This document shows positions 1 to 14,180 of a stretch of 64,000 nt of DNA, one piece after another. Numbering within the stretch: the stretch's first letter is position 1; each line of letters opens with the position of its first letter. The stretch is from Epichloe hybrida. Its lineage: Eukaryota > Ascomycota > Sordariomycetes > Hypocreales > Clavicipitaceae. The notes below the pieces were generated by a model. The model had not been told where the DNA came from. It worked only from the letters and a program-made list of their open reading frames with translations, and did not search any database. The stretch is taken from positions 1,922,001-1,986,000 of the forward strand of contig JAFEKR010000010.1 of NCBI GenBank assembly GCA_019022495.1, read 5' to 3'. The translations under genes were made by a program, and so were the position numbers.

Positions 1-3000
1 GTTTATAGTAATATAGTAGTAATTATATAGTAAGGTAGTCTTATTAAAATATAAATAAAAATGCTTATATATAAAGGGGAAATATATAAAAGCCTATAGA
101 ATTTCTTAGTAAACTTAAATATACTATTTAAATTAGACTACTATACCTTTAAGGATAATATAACTAAGGTAGCGTATATAGGTAGCTACCTAGCTAGTAA
201 TATAAAGTAATAGTAAATACGTTATATAGCTATAGATAAGTATGTAAATTATTTATTAATTACCTAGGTAAATTTCCTAAAATAGTTAAAAACTAGAATA
301 ATAGATATAAGTATAAGACACTTAGAAGTAATAAGGTTATTACTAAATCTTAGGTAAAAGAATAGCTAATTATTTTAATTCTTTATATAAGCCTAAGATA
401 AGGTAAAAGCTAAGTTACCTAAAGAAATCCCTATATATCTAAGAATTATAATCTTTCTAAATAGCTTAAATAATACTATAAGGAAGTAAATAATTAGTTA
501 AGAGATCCTAATAACCTAAAGCTAACTATAAGGCTAGGGTAAGAAAGCAAAGGTTATAATAGGTTTAGGCTAAAATAATAAAAAAGGTTAGGACTCTAAA
601 AACAAGAGGTAATACTCTTATTTTATATTACTTATAGATAAGGTATAGTAATAAAGTAAAGACTAAGGGAAAAGATTATCCCTAGTATACTATAAATATA
701 GAAAGCCTAGGTATACTATACTAACTTATTAGGCACTAGATTATTTTACTTATAAAAGTACTAAATATATAACTAAGAAGCATAGGGAAAGTAGTAATAA
801 AGCTATATCTCCTAATATAATACTAGTTTAATTAGTATAAACCTAGGAATATAATCTTACTATAGAATACCCTATAAATAATAAAATAAGAATATAAGTA
901 TCTTTATAATAAAATAACTAGTAATTAGCTATATAAGCGCTATTTAATATAGGTATATAGTCTTTAATAATTTATCTAAAATTATTATTAAAAAAGAATT
1001 AGGAGAATATAATTTAATTAAATAGGATATTAAAGAGTATAAGTAAAAAAGTGATTTTATATTAAGGAATTCTAAAAAAATTAGTTAAGATAAAAGATAT
1101 TATAGGATTTATAGAGGTTTACTAAGTTAGCTACTTTATTACTAATATAAGTAAAGGGATAATTCTAGGTATAGACTAGATTAAAGAGTATTTACCTATA
1201 ATTATATATTAGGAGCATAAATACTAGAGATATCTAGTAATAATAGAATATCTCTTCTTTACTTATAGTAAGTAATAAGTATATAAAGAGAAAAAAATAG
1301 TAGTAGTTACTTTATTATTAGAAGTAATAAAGATTAAGCTAAGTATTCTAGAAAATAAAAATCAAAAAGGAAAAGGAAAAGGCTAATTAAAGGACCTAGT
1401 AGTAATAGATATATAAATAAATAGTAAAGTAGCTATATAGATTCTTAAGTATGCTTATTTATAGTAAAAAAGTAAAGGTATTATAGTTATACTAATTTTA
1501 GAAAACATAAGTAATAAAGAAGCTATATTAAATTAGGATAAAAGCACTAAGCGCCTTACACTAATAATTCTAGAAAAATATAGGGAGTTTATAGATATTT
1601 TTTCTAAAGAGTTAGTAAGTAAGCTTCCTAAACTAGGAGGTTATACTTATGTAATTAAATTAGAAGAAAGAAAAACACTACCTTAGGGGCCTATATATAA
1701 TTTAGCTAAAAGGGAGCTAGAGGTTCTTAGAGAGTACCTTATAAGTATATAGCTTAAAGGGTAAATTAGAAGATTAGTTAGCCTAGCTAAAGCCCTAATT
1801 TTATTTATTTTAAAGAAAGGAGGGAAATTAAGGCTTTATATAAATTATAGAGGCCTAAATAAGATTATAATTAAGAATAAGGCCCCTTTACCCCTTATTA
1901 CTAAAATTCTTAATTAATTAGCAGGCATAGTTATTTTTATAGTCTTAGATTTAAAAGATATATACTACTAGCTATATATTTACTTAGGTAATAAGTAAAA
2001 AACAGCGTTCTATTATTAATATAGCCACTTTAAATATCTAGTAATACTATTTAGACTAGTTAATATACTAGTGACTTTTTAGGAGTATATTAATAATGCT
2101 CTTAAAGGACTTATTAATAAGACCTATATTATTTATCTAGATAATACGCTAATATATAGTAGTAAGGTTAAAGATTATATAGAGCATATTAAATAAGTTT
2201 TATATAGGTTTAAAGAGGTAAGTCTTTTTATTAACCTTAAGAAATATTAATTTTTAGTTAAGGAAGTTAAATTTTTAGGCTTTAAGATATTAGAGAAAGG
2301 TATTATAATAGACTTAGTAAGAGTTAAAGTAATTATAACCTAGCTAATACTATATAGCGTTTTTAATATTTAGTTATTTCTTAGTTTTACTAGATTTTAC
2401 TGCTATTTTATTAAATAGTATAGTAAAGTTATTATTCTATTAATAAATTACCTTAGAGGGAATTAACTAGTGATGTTTAAACTAGAACCCCGCGAGATAG
2501 TAACGTTTAGAGAGCTTTAATAAAGATTTTAGGAAGCGCTAATTTTAGTGTATTTTAACTTGCTTATATATCTTAGAGTGAAGATAAATGCATCTAGATA
2601 TACAATTAGGGCTATACTTATGATATTAGTGCTAGGTTACTAGCACCTAGTTATATTTATATTAAGGAAAATAACTAATACTAAATTATAATATTTAATA
2701 CCTAATAGTAAATTATTAGCTATCTAAGAGGCTTTTCGTATATAGAGACACTATCTCGCTTATTTAGCTTATATAATTAAAGTTATTATAAATTATTTAA
2801 ACTATAAGTACCTTACTATAAAGCCTAAGCTTACTAGTAAGCAAGTAATTACACTTAATAAGCTTTATTCTTTTAACTTTAAGATTATATATTATATAAG
2901 GAAATTAAATCCTACTAACTTACTTTTAAGAAAACTAGATTTTATAAGTAAGGTAAGGAAAGAGAAAGTAATAACTATATAACTTCTTGCCTTTTTATCT

Positions 3001-5010
3001 AAATTTATAAATACTAAGAGATAGAAACACTATAGTAATATTATTAATGCTATAGGTTTCATAAAAACGTTACTTAATGTAACTAATAGTTAGTTATAAT
3101 AACGCTATAATAATACTACTAATATCTAGGGTTTTAAAAAATCATAACTTAACTATATTCCTAAAGAACCTAATAATCTAGATAATCTTAGAAGAGTTAT
3201 ATTAGTAAGGTTATTTAATACTTTTTATACTTCTATTAATAAGTAATAAGCTAGCTATAGTAATACTATTAGTACCTAGTATATATATTGTTTATTACTT
3301 AATTATTTTAATTTTCCTATTAGACTAGCTATTACTAATAGGGATAGACTAGTATAGGTTATTACTAGTAAGTAGCGAGGGCGCCCCTTAAAAACATTAC
3401 TTATCTATATTCTTATAAGACTAGAAGTATTTATTAAACTAATTACTTATAGAGATATTATAGCTAGGATTTAATTTATTTAGAGAATCTCTTCTAAGTT
3501 TAACTCTAACTTTCTAGAAAAGAGCTTAGAATTAAAACCCCTAATTTAAGTCTTATTATATAAAGCATAGTAAGGTAATGACTTTACTATAGCTTAATTA
3601 AAGTTACTTAAAAGCAGTAATTTAGCTATATCCTAGATATAGTTAATTAGACTCTCTAAGCTATTAATGTTTAAGAATTATGTTTTTATTTCTCTAGGTA
3701 TAAGAAAAGAAATTTTATTACTAACTTATAATAACCTTACTACTAGGTACTAAGGAGTAAGTAAAACTCTTTATTAGATTATAAACTAATATTATTAGCT
3801 AATAATAAAGAAAGATATAAAGGTATATATTAGTACTTATATAAATTATTAGACTTTTAAACTAAGGCATTATAAACTATATAGCAAGCTAGCTATATTA
3901 CTAGTGCTTAATTACCTCTTTTAAGAATTATTAATAGATTTTATTACTAGACTTTTACTAGTAAAAGATTTAAATTAAACCTATAACGTAATTTTAGTTA
4001 TTATTAACTATTTTACAAAATACAGTATTTATATCCTTATTTTAACGTAACTAACTAGTAATAGGCTAGTAACTATATTCTTAGAATATATTTTTAAAGA
4101 CTATAAAGCCCTAGAAGGTATTATAATAAACTAAGGTTTTATATTTACTAGTGGTTTTTAAATAACTTTTTATTATCTTCTTATAATAAAGTAACTACTT
4201 AGCACCGCTTTTTACCCCTAGATAAATAGTTAGATAAAACATTTAAACTAGGTCTTAGAATATTATTTAAGGGCTTTTACTTATGCTAAATAGACTAATT
4301 AGGTAAATAACCTATTAATAGTGTAATTTGTATATAATATAAGCAATTACTTAACGCATAGCTATACACTAGTAAAGGCATTATAAGGTTATAATCCTAG
4401 AGGTCTATAGTAAGTAGTAGTAAATATCCCTTTAGTAAATAATTAAGCTAAAAGTAAGATTTTAGCACTAAGAGAGAAGCACACTATAATTAAGTAGCTT
4501 TTAAGTAACTTATAGACTTAGTATAAAAAATATTATAACTAGAAGAGAACTCTAATAAGGTTTAAAGTTAGTAACTATATTTTATTATTAATAAAAAATA
4601 TTAACCTAAGATACCTTAGTAAGAAGCTAGCTATAAAGTATTTAAGCCCCTATAAGATTAAAAAGGTAATTAGAAGTTATAGATTAGTGTATTAATTAAA
4701 ATTACTACCTAGGACTTAATTATATAATATATTTAATATTACTAGTCTTAAACCTTTTAAAGAGGACTTAATAAATATAAAAGATATATCCTTACTATAA
4801 GATACTATTAAAGATAATAAATAAGAGTTTAAAGTTAAGAGAATTATTTTATATTACTATAATAGAAGGCATTATAAATATCTAGTTAAATAGAAAGGCT
4901 ATAATGCTTTAGAGAATTCTTAGGTATTAAAAAGGGATTTTATTACTAGAGAAATTATTAATAACTATAAGTAATAGCTAAGTAATAAAGTTAATATAAG
5001 GTAATTATAT
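1..5010 (+). pseudogene. gag-pol remnant of gypsy chromovirus copy 1
   Basis: Degenerate polyprotein that would have supplied capsid, protease, reverse transcriptase, RNase H and integrase. A CCHC zinc-knuckle remnant lies near 685-745. A linker resembling ILGIDW-IKEYLP lies near 1150-1220. RT spans about 1640-2340, with the catalytic box read as YLDN at 2134-2145 instead of YLDD, a G-to-A change in RIP style. The integrase C-terminal core is visible near 4200-4260 (STAFYP, then VLEYYLRAF). A chromodomain with the KYLVK-stop-KGY signature sits at 4876-4902; the stop replaces the conserved Trp. Dozens of in-frame TAA/TAG codons and no intact frame. The chromodomain in related elements binds H3K9-methylated chromatin and directs integration there, which fits this heterochromatin-like setting. 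The start of gag is not defined. Confidence 0.88.
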
Positions 5011-6690
5011 CTTATAACTTAACACACTAAAGATATTAGAAAATAAAGTTAATTTACTTAAATAACTTAAATAATCTATTATATAGCTACTAAGTACCTA
5101 TCCCTCTATAATAGAGTTAGCCCCTAAGACTACTAGTCCCTTATTATTATTAGTAGCTATAGGAGCTATAAAGGAAAAGGCCTTAGGAGTATCTTTATTA
5201 TTAGAATCCCTCTCTCTATATATATAAACCTAAAGTACACTAGGGAGCTTAATAAAACTAATATATTTAGGTAAATTAATAGTATTTAGTATAAACTACT
5301 AGTAAGTTAGTTAAGTATTAGCTATATATATTAAGAAAGCTTACCTTTAGGATATTCTAGGCTATAAAGTAAAGGTAATTTATAATATTAATCTAAGTCT
5401 CTAGATTTATAGTATTACTTAGTAGTGCTATTATAGTATATTTATTATATTTTACCTTATAGGTAGTATTAGTAAATATTTAAGCATAGTAAATATAACT
5501 ATACTTATTAGAATTTTTATAAACTAGGATAGTATTCTATAGCTTTTTCTTTACTTTTATAATAGGCTAGTAATAAGTTAGTAGTAATCTAGTGTCTAGG
5601 AAATAGGATTATACTTACTTTATTTTAATAGTAATAGCTACCTTTAAAAGTAACTTTAATAAGTTTAAATAGCTTATTATAAAGCTATATAATTTAAGCT
5701 AAAGTCTAGTAATATATTAGTAATAACTAGGTAAATTCTAGTTAAGAGAGATATACTATAATATAGTTTTTATTATTTTACTAGTAGTAAGTTAGTAATA
5801 GAAATACTATAAGGATATAATAAACTTATAATAAGATTTTAGAAGAAGTTTACTTTTAGGGAGACTTTATAAGAGATTTCTTAGTTAATAGATCTTCTTA
5901 AGGTATTAATAAAGGTAAAGTTTAAGTATAAGACTTAGATATAGTAAACTAGCTATAAGTTAGCTATAATAGACTAGATAGGGAAGTTATGCTAATAAGA
6001 GTATAAACTTATAAGCTAAATAAGGGTAAGAAACTAAGATAAATAAGGATAGATAATAATAATAATTAGGGACTAAAAGAGGTTAGTAATTACTAAGTAA
6101 TAGTAATAAGAGAGCTATTACTTAGCTAGTAAGGGTAACTTATAAGGTTAAGGGATATTATAAAAGAAACGAAGAGTGTAAAAAGGGGGAAAAATTAGTC
6201 TCTTTTATATTAACCCTAGACCCCTTAAGTAATTTAACGCACTATATATAGGTGATTTATAAATTATAATAATAACTATTAGCATTACTAAACGCATATA
6301 TGCCTAATAGCTATAAGCTTATAGTAACTATAATATAAGCCCTCTAGTTAGACTATTTAAAACCCTAGTATTAGGTACCTTGTTTATTTAACTAATTATA
6401 AAAATTAATATAGGTTATTTATATTATTTTTTCTAGCTATATAATAGGTAATAATATTTGTTTTGCTATAGTAAAGCCACATATAAGCTACTATTAAAAT
6501 ATTACTAACTATAATAAGGGGTTGTTTTTAATTAGTGGCATTATTATTATTATTTCTTTTTATTTACCTATATATCTAGATATAAGGTACCTTATCTTAT
6601 TTTTCCTTATAAAGCTCTAATATAGTAATCACGCCCTAAGTAAGTAGCTTATTTTATAATTAAGGTTAATTATATATAGGGGGGGTATTA

Positions 6691-6960
6691 TATTAGGAGT
6701 GTAGAGGTTAAAGATAGGATATTTATTAAAGCAAGTCTTTAGAGAACCTTTAGGCTATATAAATAATAAAGAGGCTAGCTAGCTATAAGATAGCTATATA
6801 CTTATAGAGTAAGGTATTTATTAAAGACTACGTATATTATTAGTGCTAGGTTAGAGATTAAAACCTTTACGCACCCGCCCCTAGCTAGTATTTATCTAGC
6901 AGTGACTACGATAGTCTTAGCTATCACTTCGTTCTTAACCTTTCGGTGCAAGCCGTGACA
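6691..6960 (+). repeat. 3' LTR of gypsy chromovirus copy 1 (270 bp)
   Basis: Starts TATTAGGAG (TG mutated to TA) and ends GCCGTGACA. It is preceded by a G-run (about 6679-6686) that is the likely polypurine tract. Length equals the LTR at 53738-54007 and the solo LTR at 22512-22781 (all 270 bp). The last 60 bp keep unmutated CG-rich sequence, so mutation is uneven along the LTR. Confidence 0.92.
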
Positions 6961-7075
6961 TTATTATAAATATTAGCGTTTTAAGGATACACTACAAGAG
7001 TAATTAATTATCTTTATAATATTCCTTACCTCTATAGGTGTAAGGCGCTGTGCGTTGTAAGGCGTGACCCACAGG
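6961..7075. other. 115-bp spacer between gypsy LTR and hAT-like element
   Basis: No open frame. The last 50 bases (taaggcgctgtgcgttgtaa region) are GC-normal, unlike the flanking RIPed elements. I see no recognised gene or site. Confidence 0.5.
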
Positions 7076-8151
7076 CAGAGTATTGTTTGTAGTGTAGTTA
7101 GTGTAGTTTTTAGGAAAAATTTGTATTTATATTGTAGTTTTTTTTTCTTATAGTTGGTGTATTATAGTTTTTTTTTATAGTTAGTATATTGTAGTTTTTT
7201 TTTTATAGTGTAGTGTATTATAGTTTTTTTTCTCTTATAGTGTAGTGTAGTTAGTGTAGTTACTAACTACACTAACTACAAAAACTATAAATATAGTGTT
7301 AGTAAAAAAAAGTGGGCCTTTTTATTATATAAGGTTATTATATAGATTAAAAGAAGGCTAGTTATATAAAAGCTTTTATTATTACCTATTTTACCTAATT
7401 AGTTATATAATATCTAAAATTTACCTTTTTTTAAGGATTATACTATAACTAGGGTTATTTATAATATTATAACTTTTTAATAATATTATTATATTTATTA
7501 CTTTATTTTACTAATATCACTTTAAGAAAAACTAACTTATTCTTTTATTTACTATTACTACTAATTATTTACTATTTCTATAATTTATTATTATTATTTT
7601 AATTAAAAATACCCTAAACTAATATAATATAATTAGTTAATAAATCTAAATAAATAATAAGAAGTTAATAAAGTATATACTTAGTATTAATATATTATTA
7701 GTTATATAATAAGAACTTTAAAAAAGCTTAAACTATTTATTTACTATTTAAACTAATTAAATATTACTTTAAGCTTTATAATTCTAAAGCTTTAAGAAGT
7801 TATATATAGTAACTTTATATATCTTATTATAATAATATATAAAGAAAGAATATAATAGACTAATATTTATAATTCATTAATAGATAACTAATATTATTAT
7901 TTTAATTACCCTATATAGCTTAAATAAGCTATAAAAAATAAGTTTAACTTATTTTTAAAAATAATACTAGGACTTAGTTTTATATAATATACTATACTTA
8001 TTATAAAAGCTTTAATAACTTTTATAACCTTAATTACTATTATTACTATAATTACTATTATTTTAAAAAAATATAAAAGAGAAAACATTTTTATAATATT
8101 AATATTTTTAAAAACCTTAAAATACTAAGTTATTAAAAACTATAGCTTTTA

Positions 8152-8438
8152 TATTAGTTCCACCAAGGAACGTTTGCACTAGTGTAACGAGGTTAAATTT
8201 AATAAAGTTAATAATAATAACTAATAACTAAGAGAAAAGAAAAGGGAGAAGGAGAGGAATCTAGCTAGAAGAGAAAGTAAGTAAAAAGGGGGAAAAGTAA
8301 GGCTATAGTGTAGTGCTACTACTAATAGAGTGAGGTAGCTTATAATATATCTAATCGCATTATATGCATCCCTTTAGTGGCTTTACTCTTTAGCTACGGT
8401 TAGACTATCTATTATCCAAATGTCTAAAGGAAGCTATA
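8152..8438 (-). repeat. 3' LTR of copia-2 (287 bp)
   Basis: Plus-strand reading starts TATTAGTTCC and ends GAAGCTATA. The partner LTR reads TGTTAGTTCC...GAAGCCACA, so both termini show G-to-A or C-to-T changes here. In the minus-strand sense of the element this is the downstream LTR. Confidence 0.92.
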
Positions 8439-8446
8439 CTAGTAGT

Positions 8447-8460
8447 CTCTCTTTTCTTTA
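8447..8460 (-). promoter_or_regulatory. Candidate polypurine tract of copia-2
   Basis: On the minus strand a 14-base all-purine run (aaagaaaagagaga) lies 8 bases from the downstream LTR. Such a tract primes plus-strand DNA synthesis in LTR elements. It is not directly abutting the LTR, which lowers confidence. Confidence 0.55.
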
Positions 8461-11400
8461 TAGCTAAAGGAGCCTAAAAACGTAATAAAAATCGGATTAA
8501 AGGAAAGTATATATAAGTAAATCCCTTAATAGGAATCCACGGTTCTTATTAGCTATTGTGGCTTTAGTTATTCTAATTAACCTAGTTATTATAATCTATA
8601 CCTATATACCTATTATATTAATCCTCCCCTCTGCCTAACCTTATAGGTCTCTTAACCTATCCTTCTATATAAATTGTTAATTCGTTTAAAATAATTAAGG
8701 TTAAAAGGGCTGAATTTAGCGATGCCTTTATTATTATATTAGCCGGATTATCACTGCCGTTAATTTACCTAACTTTATAGACTTCCCTTCTCTTATATAA
8801 CTACTAAAAGGCTATAATATTAATTATTAGCTACTTCTCTTTTATTATTCCTAGCTTTATAAGGCATTTATATAATAAGAAAAAGTCTATATAGAGAATT
8901 GTTAGAATCCGAGGTATCTTTAATTAGTCTGTGATTATTTAAAGGGTTATAGATATTGCGTACGCAATATTAGCACCTTAAACTATGCTATATAGCTTAG
9001 ATATAAGTGCGCTATAGGTTATACGCTTGCTTTTTGTAAAGCTATATGTGATAATATTCCCTTTTAAGATAAAGGTATTATTATTCTTTATTACTTTGTT
9101 ACTAATCACGATGATAGATCTGATTTATAAGCTTAGATCTTTATTATTAGTAAGGGACTTATTTATAAATATAAAGAGCTTTGCTTCTTTAAGAGTTAAG
9201 GGGATGTACTATAATCCCTGCTACTAATGCTTAATTTGCTACTTAAGGCGTTTATTAAGTTATAAGATATTATTAGCAAAGGGTTCTTAGTATTATATGG
9301 TAATTAATAGGTCGTATAATGCCTCTAGTTAATAGACTATTATAATGTAACTTCCTTAGGCTCTTTACTCTATATAATCTTACCTTACTATTAGTGATTA
9401 AGGGTTAATTTCCTTAATCTTTTAACTTTAGCCCTTTTAGGTTAGGGTTAGGGAGTTATTAGTATTCTAGGTTAAAATATAGCTATTAAAGATAAGGGGA
9501 TTTGTAGTTATAAGGTATTATTTTTCTTTAGCTATAAACTTCACTTTCTAAAGCTCTTTTTTTTCTTTCTTAAAGAAGTTATTATTACTAAGGCCTAGCG
9601 TGTTATCTATTTACATCCCTATAATGCTAAAGAGGTTTTTATTATTTAGGGCTGTGATTAGTAAGTAGGGATTATATATTAAGGTTATTATATTAAGATT
9701 ATCCCTATGGTAGCGAAAATATATTGCCTACTAGTGGGTTCTAGCCTTTATAATCCTATAGAGAGGCTTAATAACCTTTATTATTATACCTTTTAGAAAG
9801 AGGTGTGTAATTTGCTTTAGTAACTTTATAATAATTAGCCTATTTAGGGTTGTTTAGGATTAAACATAAGCTTATGTAATATCTTATAGCTAAAGGTAAA
9901 TTCCCTTTCGCTTTAATAATAAAGTAAGGGCTATAATAATCTATTAGCTTAATCGCTATATTATTAGTAATTAGGTTAAGATAGCCTCTTTTCCTCTGTT
10001 ATTATGCCCTTGCATAATAAGGCGTGATTTCTTATATAGTGTTTTAGTGCCTTTACCTTTAATCTCTTAGACTATATAAGAATTAAAGATCTAGTAGCCT
10101 CTATACTTTACTAGATTAAACATTATAAATCTAAATATATTATAAGCTTATAATGCGTTAATCTTAGCTTAATTAGATTATTTAAAGGGGCTCCCTAGGG
10201 TTATAATCTTTCTCTCTTAGCGAAGTTAAAGGGTAAGGTTTTAGTTAGCTTTCTCTTTTACTATAAGAAATGCTATGTTTAGCACTTCTCTAGCTATAAT
10301 TTTCTTAATTAATACTTTCTCTTAGTCTTTATTAATAAATATAAGGGGCTTTATTAGTTTAATAAGCTCCTTAGGATTATAAACCTAGGCCTTAGTTACC
10401 TTTACTTTTACTTCCTTAGGGTTACTAGCTTTATAGCTTCCTATAAGGGTAGCTTTAGCTACCTTAAGGCTTACTATAAGTTCTTTAACTTTATAGCTTC
10501 CTATAGAATTACCTTTAGCCTTAATAGCCTCTATAGGCTTCTCTATGCCCTTATCTATAAAGAATTAAACTATAAGGTTTTTTCTTAGCCTCCCTTACTT
10601 TCTCTTAACTAATATCTTTTTCTTTTCTTTCTTTACCTTACTACCCTTTATAGGTAGCTTATTCCCTTAGGCCCCCTTAGCCCTTTCTTATAATAGGATT
10701 ATAGTATTAAAGAGAGCTATAGCATAGGAAAGGGCTATATTATAGGTAAGGACTTCTAGGCCTAGGTTATACTCCTTAATATCCTAAAGGCTTTGCTTAT
10801 TAGCCCTTATATACTATAGGTCCTTATAGTATAGCTTTACTACTATAAAGTAAAACTTAGCTAAGCTATAGGGTATCTTAACTATATAGGTCTCCCTATT
10901 AGTAGCTAATAGCTTATAAGGGCTATGCTATTTACCTTTTTCTCTTTATATATATATATTAGCCTATAGTAGTAGCTAATGTATTAGTAATATATTAGGG
11001 CTATTCTAGGCACTAAAGGCCTTATAGACCTACCTCTTAGCTAGGTAATAGTGGACTTTATTAGTTACTTTTTAAATTACTTTAGCTTATTAAATAATAG
11101 AAATACTTAGTAGTAACTTATTTATTATCTATAAGTAAGCTCTAAAGACTAGTAAGGTTAGCATAAGGCTATTAGGGCTTACTAAGTTATTAATAGCTTT
11201 AATAGCTATCTAGAGTTATTACTTAGAAGTAATTTCCTTACTAATTAAGTCTATAATAATATTATAAGCCTAGTAAAGGAGTCTATAATATCTCTTAACC
11301 TTTCTAATACTATTATAGGCTTTAATAAGCATCTTATTAATATTAATTAATATTAAGTAAGCATAATGCCTAAATTTAGCTTAGGCAAAGTTATTACTAG

Positions 11401-14079
11401 TATTATAAATAATCTAGTCTAAAGGGCTTAGATATATATTAATCTAGCACTCTTTAATTATATCCTAGATATTATAAGCTTTCTGCTTCTTAGGGTTAAG
11501 GAATTAGGCCGCTTAAAATAAGGTTACTAAATTAATAACATAAAGGACTAGCTAGCTATTAATCTATATAATATTAATAATAATCTTATAGTTAAAGTTA
11601 TAGTTATCTTTAAGGGAGAATTTAAACTAGCTAGGGGCTTTTCTATTTATTTAATAATAGTAATAGACTTTAGTAAGCTTCTTAATTACATAGCGTTTAA
11701 TATTATAACTAGCTTATTAAAGGATCTTTATAAGCTATTAAATTAAGGGATAACTAAACCTTTAGTAAAGTTAATAAATCTCTCCTTTTAATAGGTAAAA
11801 AGCAGTGGTTTCTCTTGCCTCTAGAAGCTACTAAGGGTAGCCCTATTTACGTATAATAGGTATAGTCTTGTTATTTTAAATTAATATATTAGTAAGGTTA
11901 TTAATCTTAACCTTTATTTTATCTATATTAGTAAGGGAAAAGAGAAAGGGTATAGTAGTGTTAAGGACATAAAAGTTAATTTAGCTAAGCTTTATAGGCA
12001 TATAGATAACACTACATATTATTACTAATCTAGCACTAAAGCAAATAACTTCTAGGTTATAGGGTTTAATTATTAATAATAGCATTAATCTTAGTAAGGC
12101 TTTAGCTTATACTAGACTAGTAGTTAATTAGCCTAAGGCTCCTATATCTAGTATGATTTCTCTAAAGATCTCTTTAGAATAGTGTCCTTTAGAGGTATAA
12201 TAGATTAAATTATCTTTATTAGAAGCCTCTTTAAGGTATAGCTCTTACTTAAGTAAGGCATGTTAAAAAGCTTAATTCTTAAGCGTTATAAGGATATTAA
12301 CATTATCTATTGTTTATAATCCTACGTAGAAGAATTATATAATACTAAGTTATGCCTTTAATAATAGCTTTTTCTTAATATTATTATTACTATTATCTTA
12401 GTCCTAAGTAAAGGCCTTAAGCTATGTTTCCTAGTCTTTTATTTTCTCTTTCTTATTACTATTATTTTCTTTAAATAAAGTAAGAAATACCTAAAACTTC
12501 TTCTTTATAGGAGGTAAATAATAATTCTTACTAGCTTACTACCTCTCTTTCTCTTTCTAATATTTAGCATTAGTATAGTTTAATAACTAGTAGCTACTCT
12601 TACTATAGATAAAGCATTACTTAGGTTATCTAAAGTTACTATAATAACCTTCTCTTCCTTAGTCTCTTTAATTCTATTAGCTATATTAGTAGTCTATAAA
12701 TATTACCTCTAATAGGTCTTTATCTTAATACTAGTAGTATTAGTTACTCCTTACATTACTCTTTATAATTATAATTAATTTATAAAGGTTACTAGTAAGG
12801 TTCTTAAAGCCTAGTGTGTATATATACTTTACTACTTAATATTTAAGGATACTAAAGACTATATTTAAGGTTTGCTTATAAAGCTTTATATTTACTATAT
12901 TAGAGGGGTATAGCCCTTTATAAACTCTCTTTAAGGTAGTTAATAAAATCTTAAGGCACTTAAGCTTAGTCTTATTAGGGTTCTAAGTAATAATATTCTT
13001 AAGAGTTATATTACTTTATTTATATTAGTAAAATTATTAATTACTCTCTATCTTAAAGCGTTAATAGATATTTATAATTATCTTTTTATATAAGAGGTTC
13101 TTACTAGTAAGGTAATTAAGAAAGTGCTATTTAGTATTTCCTATTAATATAATAGGGAATACTTTACTAAAATATAACTTAAGGAGGTTAATCTAGTTAT
13201 ACTTACTCTTAAAGAGTGTAAGCTTTAGTAAAAGGAAGTTATATAGCTTTTTACTATAATAGTTACTATCCTTATATATCTTTATAAGCTTAGAGATTTT
13301 CTTTATAATTTACTTATTAAAAGGAAGGTATTAGGGAGGGAAATTAAACTATTAAGGGTTAAGCTCCTAATATAACTAAGATTATTATAAGGGTTCTTAT
13401 AGAGGATATAGTGATTATTCCCTTTAGGAGCTAGGAATATTAGGCAAGGTCTTTATAGCAGTGGCTTATAAAGGTTATATTTAAGGTAGTTTAGAGGATC
13501 TTAACCTTTTTTCTAGCTAATAAGGTATTAAGGTTTAATAAAGCACTTCTTTAAGTAATACTAGGATTAGATATCCTAGGCCTTATTTAATAAAAACACT
13601 ATAATCTTATAAAGAGTTATATAGCTCTTTTATAATATCCTTATTTACTCTTTTAAAGGTATCCTTAGACTAGCCTTTAAAGTCCTCTTAGAATAATTCC
13701 TAGAGGTTATTATCTCTCTAGCCCTAACGCTTACTAAGGTTAATAAACCCTATAATATAATTATTAAGCTTAGGCTATATAGTAGTCTTAGGATCTAAAT
13801 TATTAGATTTCTTCTAATCTCTTATAAGCTTACTAGTAAGTGGTTATAGATATAGTAGGAGTTTATTCTCTTAAGGTCTTTTAAGGATAGTTATCTTTAA
13901 AGATACTTATAGGGGTTTAAAGAAAAGGGGTGTGTTTTAAGGAGTGCCCCTTATTATTCTTTTGCCCTCTAGTTCTATCCCTCTAGTAATATTAGTCTTA
14001 AATTAATAAGGCTAATAAAAATAGGGTAGAAGTGCTATAATTAACACAATAAAGCCTAGAGCTTTACTTGTGAAATAAG

Positions 14080-14180
14080 TAGGATAAATAAGATAAATAA
14101 GATAAACAGGATGGAATAAATAGGATAAACGGAATAGGATAAATAGGATTAGTAGGATTAATAGGATTAATAGGATAAAT
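14080..14180. repeat. Decamer-type tandem repeat in copia-2 leader/gag region
   Basis: About ten imperfect units of ataggataaat / ataggattaat. In minus-strand frames it gives short repetitive peptides rich in Tyr, Pro, Ile and Asn; I do not regard these as a gene. Confidence 0.7.

Larger units (their letters stand above)
1..6960 (+). mobile_element. Ty3/gypsy chromovirus, copy 1, RIP-degraded, 5' end outside window
   Basis: An LTR retrotransposon read on the plus strand. The order zinc knuckle, protease-to-RT linker, reverse transcriptase, RNase H, integrase and chromodomain is that of chromoviruses in the Ty3/gypsy group. The 3' LTR (6691-6960) follows a G-run. The same sequence recurs at 46645-54007, and a solo LTR lies at 22512-22781. 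TG and CA dinucleotides are almost absent and stops are TAA/TAG at positions where the family has Gln or Trp, as RIP produces. The 5' LTR lies outside the window, so its target duplication cannot be tested; the five bases after the 3' LTR are ttatt. It is dead as an autonomous element. Confidence 0.93.

Noticed and set aside
7906..8088. Minus-strand 60-codon Ile/Val-rich frame
   Set aside because: It arises from attactatt-type repeats in hAT-like element A; no homologous frame is kept in the sister copy at 57950-58130.
9027..9227. Plus-strand 66-codon frame
   Set aside because: It is the opposite strand of the copia-2 RNase H remnant; composition is RIP-like and hydrophobic by chance.
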